From Talaromyces rugulosus (taxonomy: Eukaryota; Ascomycota; Eurotiomycetes; Eurotiales; Trichocomaceae), in NCBI RefSeq assembly GCF_013368755.1, contig NC_049561.1, positions 4,340,001-4,404,000 on the forward strand: a stretch of DNA of 64,000 bases. Direction: 5' to 3'. Made by a program: the position numbers and the translations under genes. Positions 23,643-35,595 of the stretch are shown one piece after another; the stretch's first letter is position 1, and each line of letters opens with the position of its first letter. The notes beneath the pieces are model-generated. The model saw only the letters and a program-made list of their open reading frames with translations. It was not told where the DNA came from and searched no databases.

Positions 23643-24890
23643 ATGTCTACCAATACAACGAACAGCACGGTCCTTATCGCAGGTGCTGGACTCGGTGGAC
23701 TGTGTCTCGCCCAAGCTCTAAAAAAACATTCAATTCCCTTCAAAATCTTCGAAAGAGACTTGAAACAAAACTTTCGAGCCCAGGGTTATCGTCTCCGCAT
23801 ATCCGAATTCGGCATCTTATCCCTTCAGTATGCCTTGAACGACGAAATATGGGATCTTTTCGAAAAGTCTGCGGCTTTATTTGAAGCATCGAGGCCAGGA
23901 TCACGCATCAACACCTTGACTGCTGAGCCACTGACTCAGGGTGCACTCGGTGGAGGACCACCAGCAGGCGCGCATGGTAATATGACGCCCTACACAGTGG
24001 ACCGCACGACGATGCGCGACGTCCTTCTAACGGGGCTTGAAGATGAGTTGCAGTTTGGAAAAGTCGTGACCCGTTATGAGGAATCTGCCGATGGGGTGAC
24101 CGTGTATTTTAATGATGGCTCGTCCGAGACCGGCGCGTTTCTCGTTGGTGCCGATGGGGTGAAGTCGACCATTCGTCGACAGTTGCTGCCAGACTACCCA
24201 TATCTTGATACCGAAATGAGAATGCTGTTTGGAAAATCACCCATGACAACAGAACTCAAGAGCAAATTTCTCGACAATGCACAAAGCGGGATGTCACTGT
24301 TGTATGACGACGGTTCTATGGACAATGGACCAAAAACAGGAGTTCTTGAGGCAATCAAGTTTCCGCAGGGTAAGGCTGTGGCACATATATCCCTGCCAGA
24401 CGACTATATCTACTGGGTCCTGGTGGTTCGCAAAGAGCATATGCCGATTCCAGACGCCGAGGTTCTTCGCTTGGATAACGAGGCGTCATCAGACCTCGCG
24501 CTTTCGTTGACGGAGAAATGGCATCCTCGCGTCCGGGCTATCATTGAGCTCCAGGACAGGACACAAACATCGACACTGAGAATGAGTTCGGTTGACCCGG
24601 AAATGCCAGATTGGGAGGCTACAGGCAGAGTTACCTTGCTGGGCGACGCCATCCATGCTCTTCCGCCAACGGGCGGTGCTGGTGTCAACACGGCATTGCG
24701 TGATGCAGCAGATCTTGCTCGAAAGATTTTCCAGGCTGGCGGCAGTGCAAATATCACACGGGATATTGTTGCAGAGTATGAGACGGGTCTGAGGGACTTT
24801 TCTAGGAAATGGGTTGCTATGAGCTGGGGGGCTGGGCAAAAAGCTTTTGGTTTGAAATCGCGAGAGGAATGTGGAAAGCTCATATTCTAA
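23643..24890 (+). CDS. FAD-dependent monooxygenase (PHBH/salicylate-hydroxylase type)
   Basis: A single exon of 415 residues from ATG 23643; the frame extends upstream only from a TTG. Seen: the dinucleotide motif VLIAGAGLGGLCLAQAL (10-26) with an acidic end of beta-2 (IFERD), the DG motif FLVGADGVKSTIRR, and the GD motif LLGDAIHALPPTGGAGVNTAL. These three define class A flavin monooxygenases, which use NAD(P)H and O2 to hydroxylate aromatics or epoxidise. The RYTVDRTTMRDVL-like block (YTVDRTTMRDVLL) before the DG motif is usual. No membrane segment is seen, so it is likely cytosolic. It sits 490 bp after an alcohol dehydrogenase and 536 bp before an arylamine N-acetyltransferase. Confidence 0.92.
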   Translation: MSTNTTNSTVLIAGAGLGGLCLAQALKKHSIPFKIFERDLKQNFRAQGYRLRISEFGILSLQYALNDEIWDLFEKSAALFEASRPGSRINTLTAEPLTQGALGGGPPAGAHGNMTPYTVDRTTMRDVLLTGLEDELQFGKVVTRYEESADGVTVYFNDGSSETGAFLVGADGVKSTIRRQLLPDYPYLDTEMRMLFGKSPMTTELKSKFLDNAQSGMSLLYDDGSMDNGPKTGVLEAIKFPQGKAVAHISLPDDYIYWVLVVRKEHMPIPDAEVLRLDNEASSDLALSLTEKWHPRVRAIIELQDRTQTSTLRMSSVDPEMPDWEATGRVTLLGDAIHALPPTGGAGVNTALRDAADLARKIFQAGGSANITRDIVAEYETGLRDFSRKWVAMSWGAGQKAFGLKSREECGKLIF

Positions 24891-25426
24891 GGGTCTCATA
24901 TTTATTTATGTTTATTTCATAAAAAGATGTGGTACTTGTAGATAATTGATACTTGTTATTATAGCCGCTGTATACTAGGACTGGTATAGATAGATTCGCC
25001 GCTCAAATTCGGAGTTTTGTACAATACAACATTTGGGAAATCCACCAATTTTCTAATAGTAATAATAATAATAATAATACAACTTTTGTAAGAGATAGAA
25101 TTTACTATTAGTTAATTAAATAGCCCAATTTCGCTCTACATAGTTGCGAGGGGTACATGTAGGTTGCGAGGAGTAAGTTGCGAGTAGTATGACTCACTCT
25201 GATCAAGCGGCCATAAATCGGCGCTAAATCTGTGAGAGCTCTGGTCACAAATCTGGTTTCTGGCAAAAGAACATGGGAATTAATTGAGGTGTACTTTGAT
25301 TACTGCTCAGTGTTTAACAATTACATTCGCAGTTATAAGGGTTTCCAAGTTTACACCTGTGAAGTTGATTTTTCTTGTAAAGACATCCATTATTTACTCG
25401 GGAATATCGGAAAGGGACGACACATC
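24891..25426. other. Intergenic region
   Basis: No gene. It holds an AAT microsatellite and three copies of GTTGCGAG at 25143-25180 ahead of the acetyltransferase gene. Confidence 0.5.
25061..25079. repeat. (AAT)n microsatellite
   Basis: Six consecutive AAT units and a partial one, flanked by near matches from 25054. Confidence 0.9.
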
Positions 25427-26426
25427 ATGGCAACGAACGCAGACAAATTGACGTCCGATCACATCGACCAATATCTGGAATACATTGAAATAGCTCAGGA
25501 GTTCAAGATAGCTCAGAAACCCGAGCTCAATATTGCCTTTCTCACGGCGCTGCATGTCCACCACATTGCCGCGTTTCCCTACGAGAACCTGTCGCTTCAT
25601 TATACCCAGAAGGTGAACATCAACCTCAACGCACTTGCCCTGCATCGGAAATTCCTTCAAAATGGACGAGGCGGGTACTGCATGGAAACCAGCATTTTAT
25701 TCAACTACGTTCTGCGCGCATTGGGGTTTAGAGCATATCTGACGGGGGCGCGTATTCGGTTGAGGAAAGATGGGGTTCCTCAAGGTCCTTATAGTGGATG
25801 GTAAATGACCGAATCTGTGTCAAATTCAAGTCATAAAAATAAGGAACCTCACTAATTTCTTCGGTAGGCGCCACATTGTTAACATTATCACCTTCCCCGA
25901 TGGCAGCCGCTATTCATGCGATGTTGGCTTTGGGGGTGACGGGCCCACGAAGCCTCTCCCCCTGGTCAGTGGACATATAGTTCCCAACCTCGGGTCCCAG
26001 GAGATTCGCCTGTTGCACGACACCCTGCCGGAGCATCTGACGGAGGGTCAAAAAGTGTGGATTTACCAGTACCGAAACAGCACGGACAAGCCGTGGAACT
26101 CCTTCTATGCCTTTGCAGAAAATGAATGGGCACCGACAGAGTTTGATGCAGTCAATTACTGGGCCAGTACTCACCCGGACAGTTTCCAGACGTATATCAT
26201 GTTGATTGTTCGGTTTTTGCGGACCCCAGGTAGCGACGAGATTTATGGCAAGGTGATGCTTGTTAATGGCGAGGTCAAACGGAACCTTGGCGGTAAGACG
26301 TCTGTTGTCTTGTCTTGCAGGACAGAAGAAGAACGCGTCAAGGCTTTGAAAGAGATGTTCAACATCACCTTGACGGACGAGGAGAGAGAGGGAATCCGGG
26401 GGAGGTCTTCAGAGCTCCCGTCGTAG
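25427..26426 (+). CDS. Arylamine N-acetyltransferase (NAT)
   Basis: Two exons (25427-25800, 25868-26426), a 67-bp intron that splits the Trp codon before RHIVNI, 310 residues. Family knowledge: NATs transfer an acyl group from CoA thioesters to arylamines, arylhydrazines or hydroxylamines through a Cys-His-Asp triad. Seen: C85 in NGRGGYCMET, H127 in WRHIVNIITF and D143 in SCDVGFGGDGPTKPLPL, all in canonical settings; also HHIAAFPYENL near the N-terminus. The start was chosen at ATCATGG (25427); the frame is open 65 codons further up without similarity. In Fusarium, NAT homologues detoxify host amino-phenolics, so a role in xenobiotic breakdown together with the neighbouring monooxygenase is plausible but unproven. 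Confidence 0.94.
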
Positions 26427-27844
26427 GTGAAGTGAATGTTCATGATGGAGGATATTATTCGTGCGGCCATGATGTAGTTGATAGTGACTCGATAGATAAT
26501 CGCTTTCTATCAGGTTGAAAATACAGCGGTTTGAGATAGACAGGAACACTGGCAATGGAAAGAATTCTCCCCATTTCCAATAAAAAGGACGGGATTAAGA
26601 ATATTTCCAGAGCACCAGAGTGGTGGAGCCATGACAATCCAATGCCATCAAGAGAAATGTTGGCAATGTTAAAGCGGGGCTTGGATCTCATCGGGCCGCT
26701 TGACGGGCGCTAGCAAGGGTGGCCCATAGAGACCAGCTGCGCACCCATGAAAATTAAAAAGTGGGTCATACTTTTCGCAGCGTTTACTCTCCACTTTCAT
26801 TTGTTGACACTCTCTGGTATAAAAATATACAGAGTACACGCGAGCTATATGTATTTCCAGTGAGGATAAGCACGCTAGACTAATAGAACAATCACGGGCA
26901 CACTACTCGTACTATGATCAGCCTATAGCTAGGGGTTAACTTGCATATATTACATGTACTGTACGTTTCATCGGCTTCCCCTGGCCGTGATCCGGACTAT
27001 AAGTAATGCCCGGAAGCAAGCGGAGTCAGTCTGGGGTACAGATATCAACAATAACAACAGATGAAACACGGCCGGAACGCATGAGAGTCCGGGCCACCGG
27101 CAGCCAGGCTACCCGGTGCCGAATGCGCTAGCCGTATTGGGAGAGACTAGGCCGAATGTGGCGCTGCCGGAATGGAGCCTTCCCGCCCGCAGTCACGTGC
27201 TGCTCTCGATCCGGGAACTGGCCGTCCGGGTCGGCGCTAGAAGCTCTAGAACATGGACCAATGCATACATACATTGCATGGGCAGATCCGTTTCTCTGCA
27301 GATACACGTACAAGAGTAGTACGTATATTCGTATAGCCGTACACAGCCATGCCGCTTTTTATGCGCGCATAACTCCGACAGGCTGGAATCTTGGCATCCA
27401 CAGCGCGGCAGCCAACGGGACGCGCCCGTCGCCTTTGATCTTTTCCAGCACGATATGATTCAGTATTATTCAGTAACACTGACTGCCACGGACCAAATCG
27501 CCCGCTACCAAGCTAATACTGCTGCATCCGAGCCGGCCCAGCTGCAATAGGGCTGATAGAGCGCGGCCATCGTCCAAGACCCGTCGCATTCCTTGTCTGT
27601 TTCGGACCCGGATCCCTTCGCTGCCGGCATCCCTTATATCTCTGCATTCTTCCCCCTCGTTTCGTCGGTTTTGTGGCTGTCCTTTAATCATTAATATACC
27701 CTAGGGAGCTGACTGATACACCCCGACTGCATCTGCATCCTCCTGTCCTTTCACTACGACTCCGATTTCCTACTGTTACTACTTTTCCGTCCGTCGCATG
27801 CGAGGACCCAACAACGTGACCTCCGCGACGTGACTGCCGCAGCC
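26427..27844. other. Intergenic region with the ABC transporter promoter
   Basis: No gene is supported in 1.4 kb. It is moderately GC-rich toward the ABC transporter and carries several CGG/CCG-containing stretches, such as CCACGGACC near 27487, which could bind zinc-cluster regulators. Confidence 0.45.
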
Positions 27845-30800
27845 ATGTTTGCCTCCAACTTCAACAACGACCTCACCCAAGAGACCGCCGGTCCGGGCAC
27901 CAACACACGCAGCTCGTTCCACGCGCCGTCGTCTCGCCTGCCCCGCGACCTGTCAAGCTCTGCCACCCTGTCGCCGGAATCTGGCCATACTTTTCGCGAG
28001 GCAGACCAGTCGACCTTGGTCGGCAGCCCGGACCTGAGCCATGCCCACTCCGTCGAGGGGCTCGACGCCATCCCGGATGAAGAAACGAACGAGGAGAACG
28101 TCAAGGCTCTGGCCCGCCAGTATACCCAGCACTCTGTACACACCAGCTCCGACCAGAGCCCGTTCAATGCAGAGCCTGGCTCCGCCCTCGACCCGGCCTC
28201 GGACAACTTCAATGCGAGGGCCTGGATGCGAGCCATGTTTAAACTGCGCAACGAGGACAGCGACCGCTTCATGGGCCGCACCGCTGGCGTGTGTTTCCGC
28301 AATCTGAGCGCCTATGGCTTCGGTACTGCCGCCGACTTTCAGAACACTGTCGGCAACGTGGGTATGCAGATCGTTGGCCTGGCTCGCAAGGTTATCGGCA
28401 CTGGCCAGCGTCGCATAGACATTTTGCGGAACTTTGATGGCTTGGTCCATGCCGGCGAGATGCTCGTTGTTTTGGGCCCGCCCGGTTCTGGTTGCTCGAC
28501 TTTTTTGAAAACAATCGCCGGAGAAACCGCCGGTTTCTCCATCGACGCCGACTCACATGTCAATTACCAGGGGATCCCCTACAGCGATATGCACAAACAC
28601 TTTCGTGGCGAGGCCATATACACTGCCGAACAGGATGTGCATTTCCCGCAGTTGACCGTCGGGGATACCCTGTACTTCGCCGCCCGCGCCAGAGCCCCCA
28701 AGTTCATCCCCGGTGGTGTCACTGCCACGCAGTATGCTGAACACATGCGTGACATGATCATGGCCACCTTTGGCATTCGCCACACCATCAACACCCAAGT
28801 CGGTAACGATTATATTCGAGGTGTTTCCGGTGGTGAACGGAAGCGAGTCAGTATCGCCGAGGCTTGCCTCAGCGGCGCCCCCCTGCAATGCTGGGATAAC
28901 TCCACTAGAGGTCTCGACAGTGCAAATGCCATTGAATTCTGCAGGACCCTCCGTCTCGAAGCCGAAATCTCAAAGGTAACCGCCGCCGTGGCCATCTACC
29001 AGGCCCCACAGGCTGCATACGATGTTTTCGATAAAGCCGCTGTCCTGTATGAAGGCCGCCAGATCTACTTTGGAGACGCCAAGAAGGCCAAGGATTACTT
29101 CGTCAAGTTGGGTTTTGAGTGTGCCGACCGTCAAACAGATGCCGATTTCTTGACCTCTATGACCAACCCCAAGGAGCGCATTGTTCGTCAGGGCTGTGAA
29201 AACATCGTCCCACGCACTCCCGATGAATTTGCTACCGCCTGGAAGAACAGTGACGAGCACAGGGCTCTCATGCAAGAGATTGACCAATACGAGCGAGAAC
29301 ATCCAATCGGGGGTAACGATTTACAGGCCTTTGAGCAATCAAGAAAGTTGCAACAATCCAAACACCAGCGCCTCCATTCTCCCTATACCCTTTCTTATGG
29401 CGAACAAGTTTCTCTCTGTCTGTGGCGAGGTTTCAAACGATTGATCGCCGACCCAAGCTTGACATTATCAGCACTTATTGGTAACTTCTGCATGGCGTTG
29501 ATTATTGCCTCCGTCTTCTACAACCTTCCTACCACTGCCGAATCTTTCTTCTCCCGTGGTGCCCTTCTTTTCTACGCTACCTTGATGAGTGCTTTCAGTT
29601 CTGCCCTCGAAATTCTCATCATGTACGCCCAACGGCCGATTGTCGAAAAACACACTCGCTACGCCCTTTACCATGCCTCTTCCGAAGCCTTTGCATCTGC
29701 ATTGACTGACATGCCCTACAAAATTCTCAACACGATTACCTTTAATTTACCTCTCTATTTCATGACGAACCTGCGTCGCGAGCCTGGTCCGTTTTTCTTC
29801 TACCTCTTGTTCGCTTTCATCATCACCCTCACCATGAGTATGATTTTCCGGACCATGGCCTCGGTTTCACGTACCCTATCTCAAGCACTGGTGCCAGCCG
29901 CTTTGTTCATTCTCGGCCTCGTTATGTATACTGGGTTTGCCATTCCAACAACGTACATGCTCGGTTGGTCCCGGTGGATCAATTACATTGATCCGGTCGC
30001 TTATGGCTTCGAGTCGCTCATGATAAACGAATTCACCAAGCGTACCTACCCTTGCACTACCGTCACACCCCCCTATGGATCATTTCAACACGGTTTCTGC
30101 AATGCTGTCGGTGCTGCACCCGGTGAGAACTTTGTTGACGGTGACGTTTACCTCAAGTCTGCCTACAACTACGTCGCATCCCACCGATGGAGAAACTTTG
30201 GTATTCTGTGCGCCTTTATGGTGTTCTTCTTTGCCGTCCACCTTCTCACCACCGAGTACATCCAGGCCAAGAAGTCCAAGGGTGAGGTGCTAGTTTTCCG
30301 CCGCGGCCATATCCCCGAGGAAATGAAGAAGGGTTTCACCGATGATCCTGAAGATCTGAATATCCGCGACCCCGGCCCACGCAAGGACGAGGCAAGCGAC
30401 CATGACTCCACCAACTTCATCCAGCGCCAGACTGCTATTTTCCAGTGGCGCAACCTTTGCTACGACATCAAGATCAAGGGCGAACCCCGGCGCATTCTAG
30501 ACAACGTTGATGGCTGGATCAAGCCTGGTACCCTCACTGCTCTTATGGGTGTCAGTGGTGCCGGTAAAACAACTCTTCTTGACGTTCTTGCCACGCGTGT
30601 GACCATGGGTGTGATCGGTGGCGAGATTTTGGTTGATGGTAAACAGCGTGATGGCTCATTCCAACGTAAGACCGGCTATGTCCAACAGCAGGATCTCCAC
30701 CTTTCAACTTCTACAGTGCGCGAGGCTCTGATGTTTAGTGCTATCTTGCGCCAACCTGCTCATGTGCCACGAAAAGAAAAGGCCGATTATGTGGAAGAGG

Positions 30801-32507
30801 TCATCAAGCTGCTTGAAATGGAACAATATGCAGATGCCGTCGTCGGTGTGCCCGGAGAAGGTCTCAACGTCGAGCAACGCAAACGTCTTACAATTGGTGT
30901 TGAGCTTGCTGCCAAGCCCCAGCTCCTGCTTTTCCTTGACGAACCTACCTCCGGTCTGGACTCACAAACATCTTGGTCTATCCTCAGTTTGTTGGAGAAG
31001 TTGAAGCAGAACGGACAGGCCATTCTTTGCACCATCCACCAGCCCTCCGCTATTCTTTTCCAACGATTTGACCGACTTCTCTTCCTTGCTCGAGGCGGAC
31101 GAACAGTCTACTTTGGCGCCGTTGGAGAGTCTTCGCGAACAATGATTGATTACTTTGAGAGAAACGGTGCACACAGCTGTCCTGCCGGCGCCAATCCAGC
31201 AGAGTGGATGCTCGAGGTCATTGGCGCTGCTCCTGGCTCCCACACTGAAGTTGACTGGTTTGAGACATGGCGAAACTCGCCCGAATATTATGACGTGATC
31301 GCTACGCTGGATCAAATGAAGGCTGAAAGGTCCAAAATCTCAGCCGAGACGTCTGAGACAAACAAGGCCGACTACCAGGAATTTGCTGCATCATTCTTCA
31401 TGCAATATCTCCAAGTGCAGAGGCGTGTCTTTGAGCAATACTGGCGCACACCAAGTTACATCTACTCCAAGATCGCTCTCTGTGTTTTCACTGGTCTTTT
31501 TATTGGATTCTCTTTCTTCCACGCAGAAAATACTCAACAAGGTCTTACCAATCAGATGTTCGGACTCTTCATGTTGATGACTATCTTTGGTCAATTGTGC
31601 CAGCAGATCATGCCAGTTTTTGTCTCGCAGCGGTCACTCTACGAAGTTCGTGAACGCCCCTCTAAGGCTTTCTCATGGCAAGCTTTCATCCTTTCAAACA
31701 TTGTCGCCGAAATCCCCTGGAACTTTGTTTGCGCAACCCTTCTCTTCTTCTCTTGGTACTACCCCATCGGTATATACCGCAACGCGGAGCCAACCAACAG
31801 TGTCACTGAACGAGGTGGTTTGATGTGGATGCTAGTTTTCCAATTCTTGATGTTCACCTCGACTTTTGCGCATATGATTGTTGCTGGTATTGAAACGGCT
31901 GAGACGGCGGGTAACATTGCCAACTTACTCTTTGCTATTACTTTGATCTTTTGCGGGTAAGTTCTGTCTTGGAATTTTTGTCGGTTTATCGCTTGCTAAC
32001 TTGTTTTCCCCCAACAGTGTTCTTGCCGGCCCAAACGCCTTGCCGGGTTTCTGGATTTTCATGTACCGTGTCTCGCCATTCACCTATCTCATCGGTGCGA
32101 TGCTCTCGGCCTCAGTTCGCGACACTACTGTCACTTGCGCTGCGAACGAATACCACGCCTTCACTCCTCTACCTGGTCAAACATGTTATCAATTCATGGA
32201 GCCATATATCGAACAAGTTGGCGGGTATCTTGAGGCTAGCACCGTCAATGCAACCGACAGTTGCTCCTACTGCTCCATTCTGGATACCAACAAGTTCTTG
32301 GAAGCAGAATCGATTAAAGCAACTGATATGTGGCGCGACTTCGGCATCATTTGGGCCTTCATCGCGTTTAATGTCGTGGGTGCCTTGGCTTTGTACTGGC
32401 TAGCGCGTGTCCCCAAGAAGAACGGGCGCAAGGTGGAGGAGCAGGCTTCTAGTCCTTCTTCTCCTGGCGAAACCACGCCTCCTGTGACCGGGACTGAGAA
32501 GGCTTAG
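27845..32507 (+). CDS. Full-size PDR-type ABC transporter (ABCG subfamily)
   Basis: Two exons (27845-31956, 32018-32507), one 61-bp intron with a CTAAC branch site, 1533 residues, the usual PDR size. Domain order is (NBD-TMD)x2. NBD1: degenerate Walker [10 protein letters not shown] (about 210; Cys in place of Lys), signature [14 protein letters not shown] and Walker [17 protein letters not shown]1 starts with [17 protein letters not shown]2 (about 900 onward): canonical Walker [12 protein letters not shown], degenerate signature [12 protein letters not shown] and Walker [15 protein letters not shown]. This asymmetry of the two ATP sites is the PDR hallmark. TMD2 includes the CANEYH and CxYC Cys-rich extracellular loop after the intron. 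The start is the first ATG in frame; the frame is open five codons up from GTG. It likely effluxes azoles or other hydrophobic toxins at the plasma membrane. It is not assigned to a named Atr/Cdr1 orthologue. Confidence 0.96.
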
Positions 32508-34209
32508 ATTGTGAATTCTTGTTTTTTTTTTTTTTTTTCGTCCTGCTTTTTCTATGTTTGTTTGTTTTTCCGATTTTGTGTGATTTCGCTGTAGCATATT
32601 ATTTTTTTTTAATTGGGTTTATTCATAGATAAAAGGGTACAACACTCTAGATAGCATTTACAACAAGCGTTTGTCATTCTTCTTTTGCTCTAGTCCTAGA
32701 TGTTCCAAATGTGTTTTTTAAGGCTCTTTAATGGCATGCCCTAAAAGCTCAAGGCCGATCACAGTAAGCCTAAACACCCCAAGCACCTCCAGCTGCCTAG
32801 GGGAAGCGGCGAGGAGCTTGAGTGTACCCAGCCTTGAGAAGTATAGAGTAGAGAACCGTATCCAACCAATCCCATAAGCCAGCTGAGACTGAGATTCAGA
32901 TCAGCAGTGTATAAAATCGATAGAATATAAGAGCTAGACGTACTACCTTGTTTCTCTCGCCCGATATTCATGTTTGACAATAGCCAGTGCTATATTCATA
33001 TCAGTGATAAAATGCCGTTGATCGATGGTGCCACGATAGATGGAAAGTTGAGTCTCCGGCCGGCTTCTCCATGTTGCAAACCGATTATCAAAACATCGGA
33101 GACAATGGGATTCATGCTGATATCCTCATTCTAAAATCCACATTGCAAGACTGACTGGAAAATAACAATGCGACATGTGCAGATATTCAGGGGATTCTTT
33201 ATATAGTGATTGGTTCCCCATTTGGATTCTCGAGTTGGCACAGAAACATTCAGCGGTTATTTTTGTACGCAAACCATCGAATGTTACCAGAACCCTCGGG
33301 AATTAAATCAAGCATCTGAAATTGCTGACTACAGTAAATCAGCGTCATCCTCGCTTCCTCCTACGAGTGGTATACCGCCACGGACCTCCAGTGTCTCTTG
33401 TCATGGACCATGCGGATAACCTGATTCCCGGTCAAATCGTGACGAGAAATACAGAAGGCCTCATATTTGAGCTATTCAGAGGCAGTATTTTCCATGGGAA
33501 GTATGTAGAGTTCTACCTGCGGGGCTCTGATAAGTAGCCCGTGCATTGTGATCGCCTGTTTCAAGTTCTACGGCTCGAGCAGCCCGCGGCCCATCTTCCT
33601 CGTGGTGGATTGGACATTCTATACTGTTATTTAGGGGTATATATTTGTTCTATTTGTATCCAATATTACATATCAATTGATATAAAGCACATGCGTACCT
33701 ATGAGATTGGGCAATGAAACTGTCAAAATGATCTAATTATGCATATATATCCATTGATGGTGACCTAGTCATCACAATATGTCCTTTGATAGGAATGTTT
33801 ACAGGAATGAGCATACCAGCTGATACTGAACTGGGTTGGCTAGCGATGACTCCATGTTAAGAAACCTGAAAATCCGCATCATTTCCAATTTTTAGGAAAT
33901 TACAGGTGCTAAAATGGGGTGTTGGGTTACTCCTGTACTAGAATTGACAAATTACTTTTCAATGGGTATATAAAAATGCCGAGTTGAACTTCGTCAATTC
34001 TAGTCCAAGTGTCATCACTAACGTCACAACATTAATCCCACACTAAGAGGCTGTGTATCAAAACATGAACAATATAATATATACATGAGTATCAAAAAAG
34101 AACCCCGAAAAAAAAGTCTATTAAAAAATTATAACCCAAACAATCGGAAATTATTGCATCCCAACTCCTATGTAAAGGGGAAACCCTTTTTTTTCTTTGT
34201 TCATACAAA
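32508..34209. other. Intergenic region
   Basis: It starts with the ABC transporter 3' UTR, including a run of 17 T at 32522-32538. Nothing coding is supported; short open frames near 33210-33537 show no protein features. Confidence 0.5.
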
Positions 34210-35595
34210 TCAGACCGGTAAGCGATCCACGGTCACGTCTGTTCGGACTTGGATTCCTTCAGGCGAGGTCGGGATAATATGTTCGTCCGATTCATTGCCC
34301 GTAGTCTCTATCCGGGTTCTGGTGCGCGATGTGGCCTGGCTTCCCTTGGTATGGCTCATATTGTTGTAATGAGACCGACGGGCATGGTCTCCGGTACGAC
34401 CCGAGGCTCCGTACATTTCATAGTGAGCCAGGTAGCTGCGGTTTGAGGACAAGCCGAACATCCGCTTCAAGTCTGGGAAGCAGAATGCGACAAGTGACTT
34501 GAAGGACGGGAAGCATGCGATGAAAACGGCAACGCCGAGTTCGACAGATGACCAATTGAGAGGGTCGACAAGAGTCCCTATACATTTTGTTAACCCTGAT
34601 GTCAGTTCCGGAAAGGTGTGGGACACGACTCACAGGTGTGGTCCAAAGAGAAGTTGTTCAGATATGTCACTCGAATTATACTCGTCACCACCACACTAGG
34701 AAAAGGATTAGCCCAGAATACATGTACAACGGTAGAAGAACTAGGAGACTCACAGAACACCCAAGCTGAACATGAAAATCAGACCTGCCCGCTTGCCGGG
34801 TGACATCTTCAGGCTGATCAAGTTGGGAATAGGAAGAGCAAATAGAGCAATGTCGGTCGCCAGCCGGATGCCGAATGAAATATAGTAGAAGCTAAGTAGC
34901 TGAAGGCATTTCCCTGGAACAGTATTGGTCGCATCCCATGCCTTGTGAATCGGGCTGCACTGGAAGATGACCACAAACGTCTCCTCGATCGTCTCAGCAA
35001 TGACTAGTCCCATAACACACCAACAAACAATACCGAATGTTTTTCCAGGGAAGATTTTGAGGTAGAATAGGCAAAACGAGATTTTTATGGCACCAAGAGC
35101 CCATAGGTAGGTAAGTTCCGTCACGAAGTCGAGCTGTACGAAGGCGGCATAATCAGCGTGGCTCTTTTTATAGTAGGTAATTCAACCATACCTTGAGGAA
35201 CATCGCTAAAGTATTAGGATCGGTGACGGTTCCAATATGTTTCCCATAGCCGTAGTTAGTCACTAGATAGCGATCACGTATCAGCGCGAGGTCCAAGCAA
35301 ACAATCCATTGAAGGCGGTATCACTTACTCAATATACACACAAGGCACTCGACAAAAGTGAAAATCTGTTGTCGTAACTCGAGGTTAGTCTCTTTCGCAA
35401 AACAGAAATGCCACTTTGAGATCATACCCATGCGATTAGACAAAAAAGATCGTCGAGTCCAATTCCAGTGAGGTAACGAATTCGCACAAACAGCCGTACA
35501 AACAACCCTAAGGAGCTGATGACAATAAGGATTGTATTACACACAATGATAGCTTGCACTTTGGACTCGTGCAAGTCCACCGATGTTTCGGCCAT
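34210..35595 (-). CDS. Seven-TM rhodopsin-like (SAT4/Pth11-related) integral membrane protein
   Basis: Six exons (35595-35428, 35365-35329, 35262-35192, 35133-34754, 34695-34634, 34577-34210), introns 56-66 bp, total 361 residues; phases match at each junction. It starts MAETSVDLHESKVQ. Seen: TM1 (IIVCNTILIVISSLGLFVRL), RYLTGIGLDDLFCLIAW typical of the second helix, ILMTNYGYGKHIGT, then TYLWALGAIKISFCLFYLKIFP, an extracellular loop with paired Cys (CSPIHKAWD and GKC), LPIPNLISLKMSPGKRAGLIFMFSLG, and SSVELGVAVFIACFPSFKSL. The last ~90 residues form a polar cytosolic tail. This is the fungal SAT4 family (PF20684), to which Pth11-like receptors are related; the ligand is unknown. No CFEM domain precedes it. 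Confidence 0.9.

Noticed and set aside
27116..27691. Several 60-100 codon frames upstream of the ABC transporter
   Set aside because: They overlap on both strands in a GC-richer promoter region and have no protein features.
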